DNA of 64,000 nt from the NCBI RefSeq assembly GCF_003575975.1, contig NZ_QQXK01000002.1, forward strand, positions 113,696 through 177,695, written 5' to 3'. The stretch is from Galactobacter valiniphilus (lineage in GTDB: Bacteria; Actinomycetota; Actinomycetes; Actinomycetales; Micrococcaceae). Shown one piece after another: positions 39,251 to 47,552 of the stretch. The notes beneath the pieces are model-generated. The model had not been told where the DNA came from. It ran no database searches and saw only the letters and a list, made by a program, of their open reading frames with translations. Both the position numbers and the translations under genes were made by a program. Every line of letters starts with the position of its first letter. Within the stretch, counting starts at the first letter, position 1.

Positions 39251-40342
39251 ATGGCAGCAGGTGCCGTCGAGGTGTTCGACGCCGGTGCCCTGGCCGCGCC
39301 CGACCGCTTCGATGGCTGGCGCCAGGCCGTCAACGAGGCCTTCGTCCCGCTGCACGCCACGCCCCTGGGCGGGCCTCTGTCACTGCACGACGGCGCCCGC
39401 TCGCCTCGCGTACTCGGCTCGCCGGGCGCTGGGGCCGGGCCACGCGGCGTCAAGCGCTCCACCCTGAGCGGGGCCGGAGGCGCCGCGCCCACGGCCGACG
39501 GCGCTGGCTTTTCCGGCGCGCTCCTGAGCCAGGATCTCGGCGCGGCCTGCGCCACCGAGGTGGCCGGAACGGCCGTGCGGGTCTGGCGGGACGCCGCCGC
39601 GATCGCTCATGCCGATCCGGGCATCTACAAGCTGGGGCTGCAGGTGCACGGCTATTCGGTGCTCGCACAGGACGGGCGCGAGGCGGCACTCACGCCGGGC
39701 GACCTCGCCATCTACGACACCACGCGGCCCTACTCGCTGGACTTCGAGGACCGCTTCAGCATGTTTGTCCTGATGATCCCGCGCGACCGCCTGGGACTCA
39801 CCCCGGCGCAGGTCGCGCGACTGACGGCCGAACGCATCTCGGGCCGCCACGGGCTGGGTGCCCTGGCCTCGAGCCTCCTGGGTGGACTCGGGCGCGCCCT
39901 GCGCATGGGCGGGGTGGAGCCCGAGCCGCGGGCCGTCGACGCCGTGCTGGATCTTGTCCAGGCCACCTTGTTGCAGCGGCTCGGACCCGAACAGAGCGTG
40001 CCCACCGCCGACGTGGTGTTCGCCGCCGCCTGCTCGTACATCGACGAGCACGTGGGCCGCCCCGAGCTCAGCGTCGAGGAGGTCGCGGCCGCGCAGCACG
40101 TCTCGGTGCGCTACCTCCAGCAGCTCTTCTCCCAGCGCGGGGCCACGCCCAGCGCCTGGATCCGGCGCCGCCGGCTGGAAGGGTGCCGCGCCGACCTGGC
40201 CGACCCACGACTGGCCTCCCGCCCGGTCTCGGCGATCGGCGCGCACTGGGGCTTCGCCGACGCCTCCGGCTTCGCCCGTGCCTTCAAGGCCGCCGAGGGG
40301 CTCACCCCCGGCGAATACCGCGCAGAGCGGCTGGCGCGCTAG
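39251..40342 (+). CDS. AraC-family regulator (FeaR-like) of the dehydrogenase pair
   Basis: A 363-aa protein. Residues about 20-210 form an AraC-binding-2/FeaR-type sensor domain (PGDLAIYDTTRPYSLDF and FSMFVLMIPRDRL). The C-terminal HTH_18 domain (about 262-360) has VEEVAAAQHVSVRYLQQLFS for the first helix-turn-helix and ISAIGAHWGF-type residues (VSAIGAHWGFADASGFARAF) for the second. FeaR-type regulators activate aldehyde dehydrogenase genes, which agrees with the divergent alcohol/aldehyde dehydrogenase operon. The ATG follows AGGAGG. It overlaps the end of the opposite SRPBCC gene by 4 bp. Confidence 0.9.
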   Translation: MAAGAVEVFDAGALAAPDRFDGWRQAVNEAFVPLHATPLGGPLSLHDGARSPRVLGSPGAGAGPRGVKRSTLSGAGGAAPTADGAGFSGALLSQDLGAACATEVAGTAVRVWRDAAAIAHADPGIYKLGLQVHGYSVLAQDGREAALTPGDLAIYDTTRPYSLDFEDRFSMFVLMIPRDRLGLTPAQVARLTAERISGRHGLGALASSLLGGLGRALRMGGVEPEPRAVDAVLDLVQATLLQRLGPEQSVPTADVVFAAACSYIDEHVGRPELSVEEVAAAQHVSVRYLQQLFSQRGATPSAWIRRRRLEGCRADLADPRLASRPVSAIGAHWGFADASGFARAFKAAEGLTPGEYRAERLAR

Positions 40343-40812
40343 GCCGAGCGCGCCGCGAACAGGGCGAAGCGCTCGAGCACGCCCGGCCAGCCGCGCTCGT
40401 AGTCCGCGCGCGCCTCGGGGGCGTCGTCGCGGCGCTCCCAACCCGAGTGTTCGAGGCGCACCTCGGTCCCCTCGACCATGCCGTCCGCCGTCGCCACCGG
40501 CACGGAGGCCAGGCGGACGGAGAGGCGCGTGGCCCCGGCGGGCGCGCCACCGGGGTGCCACGTGGCCTCGAGCCAGCGGCCGGGGACATGGTCCATGACG
40601 GTTCCCCACACGGACTCCTCCCCGGAGGGAGAGGTCTCCACGATCGCCCCGGCGCGGAAGCCGACGCTGGCGCCCACGCCAAAGACGCCGTGGCCCTCCA
40701 GGGGCCACCACTCTCCGATCCGGGCGGTCAGCACCCGGTCCGCCGCTTCGGGCGGCACCGACACGATGACGCGATGGACCACGGGGGCGAGGGTTCCTGG
40801 CGCTTGCTGCAT
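40339..40812 (-). CDS. SRPBCC (AHSA1-like) domain protein
   Basis: A 157-aa protein with the START/SRPBCC pattern: HRVIVSVPPEAADRVLTARIGEWWPL, a central WGTVMDHVPGRWLEATWHPG and the closing helix YERGWPGVLERFALF. AHSA1-type proteins bind hydrophobic ligands; some belong to SRPBCC-ArsR pairs, but no ArsR gene is adjacent. ATG 40812 is preferred over a GTG at 40821. The stop overlaps the AraC stop by 4 bp in convergent orientation. Confidence 0.85.
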   Translation of the reverse strand: MQQAPGTLAPVVHRVIVSVPPEAADRVLTARIGEWWPLEGHGVFGVGASVGFRAGAIVETSPSGEESVWGTVMDHVPGRWLEATWHPGGAPAGATRLSVRLASVPVATADGMVEGTEVRLEHSGWERRDDAPEARADYERGWPGVLERFALFAARSA

Positions 40813-40883
40813 GCGCCCCACTATGACGGGCGCGCGCCAGCTCTGTCAGCGGACGCGCGGGTGCCAAGTAAGCGGCCGCCGGC

Positions 40884-41366
40884 TCAGCGCATGCGCTTGG
40901 GCCGCACCAGCTTGATGCCGAAGACGAGCAAGAGCACGCCGACGACCGCCACCAGGATCCGGCCGATCAACATGCTGGTCATCGCGATGCTGTCCATGCC
41001 GCGGGTCCCGGCTCCCTGATTGGCCAAGCCGGCCAGGAAGCCGAGCAGGCACAGGGCGCCCAGCACGATCATGATGATGCCGCCCACCTTGCGGCCCGTG
41101 CTCGCGGGAACGACCGCACCCGGCGGCGGCCCGAGCGCGGGATCGTAGGCGGCGAAGCCCGGATCCAGCGGGCGCCCGTCTGGGCCCAGCTGCGTGAACG
41201 GCTCCACCGGCACCGGAAGCTCGTGCGCGCCCGCCGCTGCCTCATCGGGCCAACCGGGTTGTCCAGCACCGCCGATGCGCCCGCCGGGGCCTCCCCCGGA
41301 GAGCGGCACCTGCCCCGGGCCGTCGGGCCCGCCGTCGGAACCGGGGGTCGGATTCTGCTCGGTCAT
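40884..41366 (-). CDS. Small membrane protein with Gly/Pro-rich N-terminus
   Basis: A 160-aa protein. Residues 1-90 are hydrophilic, rich in Gly, Pro and Asp, with no catalytic motif. Two hydrophobic helices follow: VGGIIMIVLGALCLLGFLAG (about 95-114) and IGRILVAVVGVLLLVFGIKL (about 134-153), and the end KLVRPKRMR is positive, so the C-terminus is cytoplasmic. I do not recognise a family. It is transcribed alone. Confidence 0.75.
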   Translation of the reverse strand: MTEQNPTPGSDGGPDGPGQVPLSGGGPGGRIGGAGQPGWPDEAAAGAHELPVPVEPFTQLGPDGRPLDPGFAAYDPALGPPPGAVVPASTGRKVGGIIMIVLGALCLLGFLAGLANQGAGTRGMDSIAMTSMLIGRILVAVVGVLLLVFGIKLVRPKRMR

Positions 41367-41480
41367 GGTGTCCCCTCCATCGTCGTGTCCCACACCCTAC
41401 GCGGCTGCTCGCGAGCCGCAAGGGCCCACACCGCGCCAACGTCACAGCGTTACGCATCCGGCGCCCGAACCCGGCAACGC

Positions 41481-41520
41481 CGACGGCGGCCGGCCCCGAA
41501 AAGGGGACCGACCGCCGTCG
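41481..41520 (-). terminator. Hairpin downstream of the CitE-like gene
   Basis: GACGGCGG...CCGCCGTC arms of about 15 bp with one bulge around GAAAAGGGG. It lies after the minus-strand gene ending at 41543. Confidence 0.5.
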
Positions 41521-41542
41521 TGCAGGAAAAGCCGAGCGCCGC

Positions 41543-42388
41543 TCAGGCGTTCCAGAGCCCGTAGGAGTCAGCGAGCTCCGCGATCTTCTGCGCGCGCTTG
41601 AGGCGCGGCAGGTAGGAGCCGTCACCCATCTCGTCGCCGTGCTCGTGCGCCTCGAGCAGCTCGTGCGCCCACTTGAGCTCGTCGGTGCTCGGAGAGAGAC
41701 CCTTGTTGACCTCGTCCACCTGCTCGATCGAGAGGGAGAGCTTGCCGGTCATGCCCATCGTGGCGGTCGTGTTGCACTCCTCGGCGACCTGCGCAAAGGA
41801 GGCGCCCGGGGCGGCAGGGCCGTCGATGGGGCCGGGCAGGCGTCCCACGCGGGAGGCGACCACGAGCTTGCCGCGGGCGTAGGCGAGGGCCAGCGGGTCG
41901 TCGCCCACGCCGGTGTCCTTGCGGAAGTCGTTGATGCCGAAGGCCAGGCGGAAGGTGCCGGGGGCCGAGGCGATGGCCGTGGCGTTCTCGATGCCCAGCG
42001 CTGACTCGATGAGCGCCAGGACGGGCGTTCCGGCGGGCAGGCGCATGGCCGTGTACGTGACCTGCTCCGGCTTCTCGGTCTCGGCAAGCATGACGCCGCG
42101 CAGGCCGCGCACCTTGGTGAGGGCGGCGAGGTCGTCTGCCCAGAACGTGGACGTCGGCGGGTTCACGCGGACCCAACCGCTCATGCCGGAGGAGAGCGCC
42201 TCGATGACGTTGTCGCGCGCCTCCTGCTTCTGCTTCGGCGGAACCGGGGCCTCCATGTCGAAGATGACCGAGTCCGCCTCGGAGGCAAGCGCCGGAGCAA
42301 AGAGCTCGGGCTTGAGGGCGTTAACGAGGAGCCAGGAGCGCGAGAGCTTGGCCGGAAGGGCTGCGGCGCGGAGATTGCGGAACGGCAT
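41543..42388 (-). CDS. HpcH/HpaI aldolase / CitE-like citrate lyase-family protein
   Basis: A 281-aa TIM-barrel enzyme. The CitE-type features are present: SWLLVNALKPELFAPALAS, DSVIFDMEAPVPPKQK (Asp/Glu metal ligands), GWVRVN, VLALIESALGIENA, and LAFGINDF. These bind Mg2+ and act on CoA thioesters such as citramalyl- or malyl-CoA. No citrate-lyase alpha or gamma subunits are nearby, so it is a stand-alone CitE/CLYBL-like protein. Single gene on the minus strand. Confidence 0.9.
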   Translation of the reverse strand: MPFRNLRAAALPAKLSRSWLLVNALKPELFAPALASEADSVIFDMEAPVPPKQKQEARDNVIEALSSGMSGWVRVNPPTSTFWADDLAALTKVRGLRGVMLAETEKPEQVTYTAMRLPAGTPVLALIESALGIENATAIASAPGTFRLAFGINDFRKDTGVGDDPLALAYARGKLVVASRVGRLPGPIDGPAAPGASFAQVAEECNTTATMGMTGKLSLSIEQVDEVNKGLSPSTDELKWAHELLEAHEHGDEMGDGSYLPRLKRAQKIAELADSYGLWNA

Positions 42389-42580
42389 GAGACCACCCTA
42401 GTCCGCTCCACCCGGGTTCCGCCCCCGATCTCACCTTGTGGAAGTTAAGTTCCATAAATTCATGTGAAACGCCTCCCAGGCGAGACGTGGGAGAGATATG
42501 ACCATTCTTCAGGTCACACTTTGCTGACACCCCCCATGCAAGAACTGGTGATCCATCCCACATTCGCTATCGTCGCCTGC

Positions 42581-44059
42581 ATGACCTCGCACCCCACCGG
42601 AACTGAGCCGGGCGGCCAGAAACTGGAACGCGCCCTCAGCAACCGTCACATTCAGCTCATCGCCATCGGCGGCGCCATCGGCACGGGCCTCTTTATGGGC
42701 TCGGGCAAGACCATCTCGGTGGCCGGCCCCTCGGTGATCCTCGTCTACATGATCATCGGCTTCATGCTCTACTTCGTGATGCGCGCCATGGGAGAGCTCC
42801 TCCTGTCCCGCACCGGGTACCGCAACTTTGCCGACTTCGCCGGTGACATCCTCGGCCCCTGGGCCGCCTTCTTCACCGGCTGGACCTACTGGTTCTGCTG
42901 GATTGTCACGGGCGTCGCCGACGTCATCGTCATCGCCTCCGTGTACATCAAGTTCTGGCTGCCGACCATCCCGCTGTGGGTCCCGGCGCTCGCTGTCATC
43001 GTGCTGCTCGTCCTGCTGAACCTGCCCTCCGTGAAGGGCTTCGGCGAGACCGAGTTCTGGTTCGCCATGATCAAGATCGTGGCCATCGTGGCGCTCATCG
43101 TCGTGGGCCTCGTGCTCATCTTCACCGGCTTCACCCACGAGTACGAGCACGGCACCGGCACCGCGTCCTTCATGAACCTCTTCGACCAGAACGGCGGCTT
43201 CTTCGGCGGCGAGTTCATGGGCTTCGTCATGGGCTTCCAGATCGCCGTGTTCGCGTTCGTCGGCATCGAGCTGGTCGGCACCGCCGCCGCCGAGACCAAG
43301 AACCCCGAGCACAACCTGCCCAAGGCCGTGAACGCGATCCCGGTCCGCATCCTGCTCTTCTACGTGGGCTCCCTCATCATCCTGATGTCCGTGGTCCCGT
43401 GGCAGAACTTCTCCAAGGACGAGTCACCCTTCGTGATGCTGTTCTCGCTCGCCGGCCTCGGCGCTGCTGCACACCTCGTGAACCTCGTGGTGCTCACCTC
43501 GGCCACGTCCTCCGCGAACTCGGGCATCTACTCCACCTCGCGCATGGTCTACGGCCTGGCCACCGACGGCGACGCCCCGCGCGTCTTCGCCAAGCTCTCC
43601 GGCAAGAAGGTCCCGCAGAACGCGCTCTTCCTCTCCGGCGTCTGCCTGCTCAGCGCGATCGTGCTGCTCGTCTTTGGCCTGGACAAGTCCCAGGGCTTCT
43701 CGATCGTCACCACGATCTCCAGCCTCTGCTTCATGTTCGTGTGGACGATCATCCTGATCAGCTACCTGGTCTACCGCAAGCGCCGCCCGCAGGATCACGA
43801 CGCCAGCAAGTTCAAGATGCCCGGCGGCCTGTTCATGCCGTACGTGGTCATGGCGTTCTTCGTCTTCCTGCTGTGGGCCTTCACCCGCGACCCCGACACC
43901 CTGGCCGGCCTCATCGCCACCCCGATCTGGTTCGTCCTGGTCGGCATCGGCTACCTGGCCCTGCGCAACAACCCGGCGCACGCCAAGCTGCGCGCCGAGC
44001 ACAACGCCAAGGTCGCCGAGGAGACGAAGGCGGCCGCGGCCTACACCGCCGGCCGCTGA
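42581..44059 (+). CDS. cycA: CycA-type D-serine/D-alanine/glycine permease
   Basis: A 492-aa APC-superfamily symporter with about 12 transmembrane segments. The alignment with E. coli CycA is close throughout: LSNRHIQLIAIGGAIGTGLF, MGSGKTIS, YFVMRAMGELLL, TYWFCWIVTGVADV, FVGIELVGTAAAETKNPE and ANSGIYSTSRMVYGLA. It should import glycine, D-Ala and D-Ser with protons. ATG 42581 is chosen because it precedes the first helix by the same distance as in CycA; TATCGT at 42568-42573 could serve as a leaderless -10. A strong terminator and palindrome C follow. Confidence 0.93.
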   Translation: MTSHPTGTEPGGQKLERALSNRHIQLIAIGGAIGTGLFMGSGKTISVAGPSVILVYMIIGFMLYFVMRAMGELLLSRTGYRNFADFAGDILGPWAAFFTGWTYWFCWIVTGVADVIVIASVYIKFWLPTIPLWVPALAVIVLLVLLNLPSVKGFGETEFWFAMIKIVAIVALIVVGLVLIFTGFTHEYEHGTGTASFMNLFDQNGGFFGGEFMGFVMGFQIAVFAFVGIELVGTAAAETKNPEHNLPKAVNAIPVRILLFYVGSLIILMSVVPWQNFSKDESPFVMLFSLAGLGAAAHLVNLVVLTSATSSANSGIYSTSRMVYGLATDGDAPRVFAKLSGKKVPQNALFLSGVCLLSAIVLLVFGLDKSQGFSIVTTISSLCFMFVWTIILISYLVYRKRRPQDHDASKFKMPGGLFMPYVVMAFFVFLLWAFTRDPDTLAGLIATPIWFVLVGIGYLALRNNPAHAKLRAEHNAKVAEETKAAAAYTAGR

Positions 44060-44084
44060 GTCACCGGCCGTCCGTCGACAGCAC

Positions 44085-44120
44085 GCGAGCCCGCCGCCCC
44101 GAGAGGGGTGGCGGGCTCGC
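44085..44120 (+). terminator. Terminator of cycA
   Basis: Arms GCGAGCCCGCCGCCCC and GGGGTGGCGGGCTCGC with one mismatch and a GAGA loop. Confidence 0.65.
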
Positions 44121-44134
44121 TCGCATGTACCTCA

Positions 44135-44198
44135 CGAAATCGGAGTGGGTTCGGTACGTTTTTGGGCCAGAAACCGTACCAAACCCACTCCGATTCGG
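44135..44198. repeat. Palindrome C with 24-bp arms
   Basis: Left arm CGAAATCGGAGTGGGTTCGG.. (44135-44158), right arm its complement with three mismatches (44175-44198), 16-nt T-rich loop. It is joined to the A4 palindrome that follows, again at a convergent junction. Confidence 0.7.
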
Positions 44199-44211
44199 TA
44201 GAGACGGGAGG

Positions 44212-44246
44212 GCCCGACGCCGGGTGGTGACCACCCGCCGTCGGGC
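44212..44246. repeat. Palindromic element A4
   Basis: A short member of the GCCCGACGCCGGGTGG family, with 16-17-bp arms and a minimal loop, at the 3' side of the malic enzyme gene. It can terminate that gene. Confidence 0.75.
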
Positions 44247-44279
44247 ATCGCCAGAGCGCGGGGAGACGCCCGCCACGCC

Positions 44280-45443
44280 TCAGGCGCGGGAGGCCTCCGC
44301 CACGGCGGCGGCTACGGCCCCGGCCACGCGCGAGTCGAGCGGGCTCGGCACGATGTAGTCGGCCGCCAACTCCTCCCCGACCAGCGCGGCGATCGCGTGC
44401 GCGGCGGCGACCTTCATCTCCTGCGTGATGCGCAGCGCGCCGGCGTCCAGGGCGCCCCGGAAGATGCCGGGGAAGGCCAGCACATTGTTGATCTGGTTGG
44501 GGAAGTCGCTGCGGCCCGTCGCCACCACGGCGGCATAGCGCGCGGCGACGTCGGGCATGACCTCGGGATCCGGGTTGGACAGCGCCAGGACGATCGCGTC
44601 CTGGTTCATCCCGGCCAGCGCCTCCTCGGGCAGCTGGGCGGAGGAGACGCCAACAAAGGCGTCGGCGCCGCGCAGGGCGTCCACGACATCCCCGGTCACG
44701 CCACGGGCGTTGGAACGCCCCGCGTAGGCGGCCTTGATGGGCGTGAGATCGGTGCGCCCGGGGTGGATGGCCCCGCGGGAGTCCACGACCACCACGTCCC
44801 CGGCGCCCACGGCCAGCAGCATGTCGGCGATCGCGATGCCCGCCGCGCCGGCCCCGGAGATCACCACGTTGAGGTCGGCGAGGGTGCGTCCCGTGACCTT
44901 GGCGGCGTTGAGGAGCGCGGCGAGCACCACCACGGCGGTGCCGTGCTGGTCGTCGTGCATGACGGGGCAGTCGAGGGCCTCGATGAGCTTGGCCTCGAGC
45001 TCGAAGCAGCGCGGGGCCGAGACGTCCTCGAGGTTCACGGCGCCGAAGCTGGGGCGCAGGCGGACGAGGGTCTCGACGATCTCGTCCACGTCGGTGGTGT
45101 TCAGGACGAGCGGGACGGAATCCAGGCCGCCGAACTGCTTGAAGAGCGCTGACTTGCCCTCCATAACGGGCAGCGAGGCGGCGGCGCCAATGTCGCCGAG
45201 GCCGAGCACGGCGGTCCCGTCGGAGACGACGGCGACGAGCCGGCCGGCCCACGTGTGGGTCGGGGCGAGCGCGGGGTTCGCGTGGATGGCGCGGGACACC
45301 TGGGCGACGCCCGGCGTGTAGGCGATGGACAGATCGCGCTTCGTCTCGAGCGGCATGGTGGCGCCGACGCTGAGCTTGCCGCCCAGGTGCGCCTGCATGA
45401 TCTCGTCCTCGGTGATGGGCGCAGAAGTAGACGTGGTCGTCAT
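44280..45443 (-). CDS. NAD(P)-dependent malic enzyme
   Basis: A 387-aa oxidative decarboxylase (malate to pyruvate). The malic domain includes SIAYTPGVAQVSRAI (Tyr catalytic region), VVSDGTAVLGLGDIG, and the metal-binding E-D in FGAVNLEDVSAPRCFELE and HDDQHGTA. The NAD-binding domain has VVISGAGAAGIAIADML and ALSNPDPE. Length and pattern fit the short bacterial form. It is transcribed alone; the 281-bp upstream region contains no other gene and a TCAGTACTTTCTTTAGACC stretch that could be the promoter. Confidence 0.95.
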   Translation of the reverse strand: MTTTSTSAPITEDEIMQAHLGGKLSVGATMPLETKRDLSIAYTPGVAQVSRAIHANPALAPTHTWAGRLVAVVSDGTAVLGLGDIGAAASLPVMEGKSALFKQFGGLDSVPLVLNTTDVDEIVETLVRLRPSFGAVNLEDVSAPRCFELEAKLIEALDCPVMHDDQHGTAVVVLAALLNAAKVTGRTLADLNVVISGAGAAGIAIADMLLAVGAGDVVVVDSRGAIHPGRTDLTPIKAAYAGRSNARGVTGDVVDALRGADAFVGVSSAQLPEEALAGMNQDAIVLALSNPDPEVMPDVAARYAAVVATGRSDFPNQINNVLAFPGIFRGALDAGALRITQEMKVAAAHAIAALVGEELAADYIVPSPLDSRVAGAVAAAVAEASRA

Positions 45444-45724
45444 GGTGTGGTCCTAGAAAATGAGCGGCCAGCGCTGCGCGCGGCGAAGTACTGGCCTCAT
45501 GGTTGCCGGCGGCTCGGGCGCACGACGGCAAGGGGCTTCCCGCGCGGGCCGCGCCGGGTGGGGCGCCTGGGGCCATGTGCTGCGGGGAGGTCAGTACTTT
45601 CTTTAGACCTGGTTGGGGAGCCTAGCAGGCGCGCGCGGGCCCGAGCCCTGTGAATACGTCATGTGAACGCGCGGGACCCGCGTGCGCTTGGCTCGGGGCG
45701 CGCGCATGCGATCAACTGGGAGGC

Positions 45725-46267
45725 ATGTCGCAACCGCTCACCGCCCTGGGTCACCACGCGCGCATCGACGCGCTCCCGCCGGCCGAGGCCGCCGCCCTGC
45801 GCGCGGCGTTGGAGACGCTGGGCGTCTCCGGCCAGGAAACGCACGACGGCGCGGGGCCGGGGTGGGCCCTCGCCGCGCCGGCCGGGGCGGCCGGGACCGG
45901 CGAGCTCGCGGTGCAGCTGCCCCCGGCCGCGGCGGGGGCAGTGCTCGAGCTGCTTGCTCGCCTGGCCAGCGGCGACGGCGTGGAGCTCTCCTCCGCGCAG
46001 ACCTGGCTCAACACCTCGCAGGCCGCGCGCCTGGCCGGGATCTCGGCGACCTATCTGCGCAATCTGACGGACGCCGGCGAGATTCCCGTGAGCTACCGCG
46101 GCTCACACCGGCGCTTCCTCTCGGCCGACATCACGGCGTGGGTCGCGGCGCGCGAGGCGAGCCGCGAGGCGGCCTCGGCGGATGCCGAAGCGCCCGCCGC
46201 GGAGGCGACGAAGGGCAACCGGGCCACGCCCACGCCGTCGGGCACCGGCACGCGCGGCAAGAAGTGA
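45725..46267 (+). CDS. Excisionase-type helix-turn-helix protein
   Basis: A 180-aa protein. Residues about 96-145 are a MerR-like excisionase domain: LNTSQAARLAGISATYLRNLTDAGEIPVSYRGSHRRF (given in two halves of its span), followed by LSADITAWV. The N-terminal 90 residues are Ala-rich and probably helical; the C-terminal 30 are low complexity. Proteins with this domain are often antitoxins for PIN toxins, but no PIN gene is next to it, so it may simply be a regulator. GGGAGG before ATG 45725 supports the start. Confidence 0.8.
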   Translation: MSQPLTALGHHARIDALPPAEAAALRAALETLGVSGQETHDGAGPGWALAAPAGAAGTGELAVQLPPAAAGAVLELLARLASGDGVELSSAQTWLNTSQAARLAGISATYLRNLTDAGEIPVSYRGSHRRFLSADITAWVAAREASREAASADAEAPAAEATKGNRATPTPSGTGTRGKK

Positions 46268-46275
46268 ACGCGCGG

Positions 46276-46644
46276 CTAGAGCGCGTCGTCGAAGGCGTCC
46301 CGGCTGGCGAGCACCTCGCCGGCGTTGGCCTCGGCCCACTCGCGCACGGCATCCAGCGGGCCGAGCAGCGAGCTGCCGAGCCGCGTGAGCGCGTATTCCA
46401 CGCGCGGGGGCACCTCGGGGTAGATGGTGCGGGTGATGAGGCCGTCGCGCTCCAGGGTGCGCAACGTCTGCGTCAGCACCTTGGGGGTCACGGCGCCGAT
46501 GTCGGAGCGGATCTCGCCGAAGCGGCGGGTGCCGTCCTTGAGGGACTGGAAGACGAGCGGGGTCCACTTGTCCCCCAGCCGTTGCAGCACCACGCGCGAG
46601 GGGCACTGCGGGTTCATGACGTCGAAGCCGTCCATGCTATCCAT
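46276..46644 (-). CDS. HxlR-family transcriptional regulator
   Basis: A 122-aa winged-helix protein. The HxlR pattern is complete: NPQCPSRVVLQRLGDKWTPLVF, then RFGEIRSDIGAVTPKVLTQT, LERDGLITRTIYPEVPPRVEY and LTRLGSSLLGPLDAV. The CPS cysteine near residue 14 is the redox sensor in YodB/HypR-type members, so sensing of electrophiles is possible. It is divergent from the NAD(P)-binding protein gene, the usual target. An inverted repeat GGATACC/GGTATCC lies 3 bp upstream of its start. Confidence 0.92.
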   Translation of the reverse strand: MDSMDGFDVMNPQCPSRVVLQRLGDKWTPLVFQSLKDGTRRFGEIRSDIGAVTPKVLTQTLRTLERDGLITRTIYPEVPPRVEYALTRLGSSLLGPLDAVREWAEANAGEVLASRDAFDDAL

Positions 46645-46646
46645 AC

Positions 46647-46679
46647 GGATACCTTAATACGTTGAGGTACTTGGTATCC
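46647..46679. promoter_or_regulatory. HxlR operator candidate
   Basis: GGATACC (46647-46653) and GGTATCC (46673-46679) form an inverted repeat. The AT-rich DNA between it and 46700 also repeats GATAC/GTAC/GTATC half-sites. It lies in the 126-bp interval between the divergent genes. Confidence 0.6.
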
Positions 46680-46770
46680 AGTAGATACTCTTAGATCAAC
46701 GGCCGGATCCGGCCACCCAGGACTGCCGCCCAGCGCGGCGCACAGCTCACCGAGACACCAAGGAGTCACC

Positions 46771-47376
46771 ATGAAGATCGCCGTTTACGGAGCCACCGGC
46801 ATGGTCGGCGGCCCACTCGCCGCCGAGGCCATCGCGCGCGGCCACGAGGTCACCGCCATCACCCGCAAGGGCACCGAGGTTGAGGGCGCCACCGCCGTCG
46901 CCGCCGAGCTCGCCGACCTCTCCACCTACCGCGAGATCGCCGCCAAGAACGACGTCGTGGTGCTCTCCGTCCCCTCCCCGCGCGACGGCTCGGACCACGA
47001 GGACTTCCGCGAGCTGCACGACGAGATCGCCGAGACCGAGATCCCCGGCCGCCTGTTTGTGGTCGGCGGCGCCGGCGCCACGCAGACCCCGGACGGCACC
47101 ATGCTCAAGGACACGGAGGGCTTCCCTGCCGAGTACAAGGCCGAGGCCGACACCTTTGCCGCCGTCCTGCTCTCCTACCAGTCCTCCTCGGGCCTGGACT
47201 GGACCATGCTGGCCCCCGCCCCCGTCATCGCCCCGGGTGAGCGCACAAGCTACGTGCTGGGCTCCAACCAGCCCGCCGGCGACTTCGTCTCCGCCGACAC
47301 CTTTGCCGTCGCCGCGCTCGATGAGATCGAGACCCCCAAGCACCGCGAGCAGCGCTTCACGGTCGCCGGCGCCTGA
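46771..47376 (+). CDS. NAD(P)H-binding protein (atypical SDR, NmrA/YwnB-like)
   Basis: A 201-aa protein starting MKIAVYGATGMVGGPLAAEA, a Rossmann GxxGxxG, with VVLSVPSP, LFVVGGAGAT and LDWTMLAPAPVIAPGERT. This matches YwnB/NmrA-like quinone or NADPH-dependent reductases commonly paired with HxlR regulators. AAGGAG precedes the ATG. It presumably helps detoxify the electrophile sensed by the regulator. Confidence 0.88.
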   Translation: MKIAVYGATGMVGGPLAAEAIARGHEVTAITRKGTEVEGATAVAAELADLSTYREIAAKNDVVVLSVPSPRDGSDHEDFRELHDEIAETEIPGRLFVVGGAGATQTPDGTMLKDTEGFPAEYKAEADTFAAVLLSYQSSSGLDWTMLAPAPVIAPGERTSYVLGSNQPAGDFVSADTFAVAALDEIETPKHREQRFTVAGA

Positions 47377-47385
47377 TCCAGGCTC

Positions 47386-47442
47386 CCGCGGAAGGGGCCC
47401 GACGCCGGGTGGTGACCACACGGCGTCGGGCCCCTTCCGCGG
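47386..47442. repeat. Palindromic element A5
   Basis: Arms of about 25 bp (CCGCGGAAGGGGCCCGACGC.. and complement) around TGGTGACCA. It is immediately downstream of the NAD(P)-binding gene. Confidence 0.75.
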
Positions 47443-47454
47443 TTCCCTGAGACT

Positions 47455-47506
47455 TTGCGTGCCTTGCGCCGTGATTCGCCCGCGCTTGACGGCGCAAGCC
47501 ACGCAA
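47455..47506. repeat. Palindrome F
   Basis: Arms TTGCGTGCCTTGCGCCGT and its complement with one mismatch, 16-nt loop, 13 bp after element A5. Confidence 0.65.
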
Positions 47507-47552
47507 TCTGCGTCGAATGGGCGGCGCGGGGCCACCGGCTACAGTTGCTCGA

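Noticed and set aside
44135..44198. Attachment site for an integrated element
   Set aside because: Palindrome C is a hairpin at a convergent junction with no integrase and no second copy visible in this window.
45725..46267. Toxin-antitoxin pair with the excisionase-like gene
   Set aside because: The neighbouring genes are malic enzyme and HxlR; there is no PIN or other toxin next to it.
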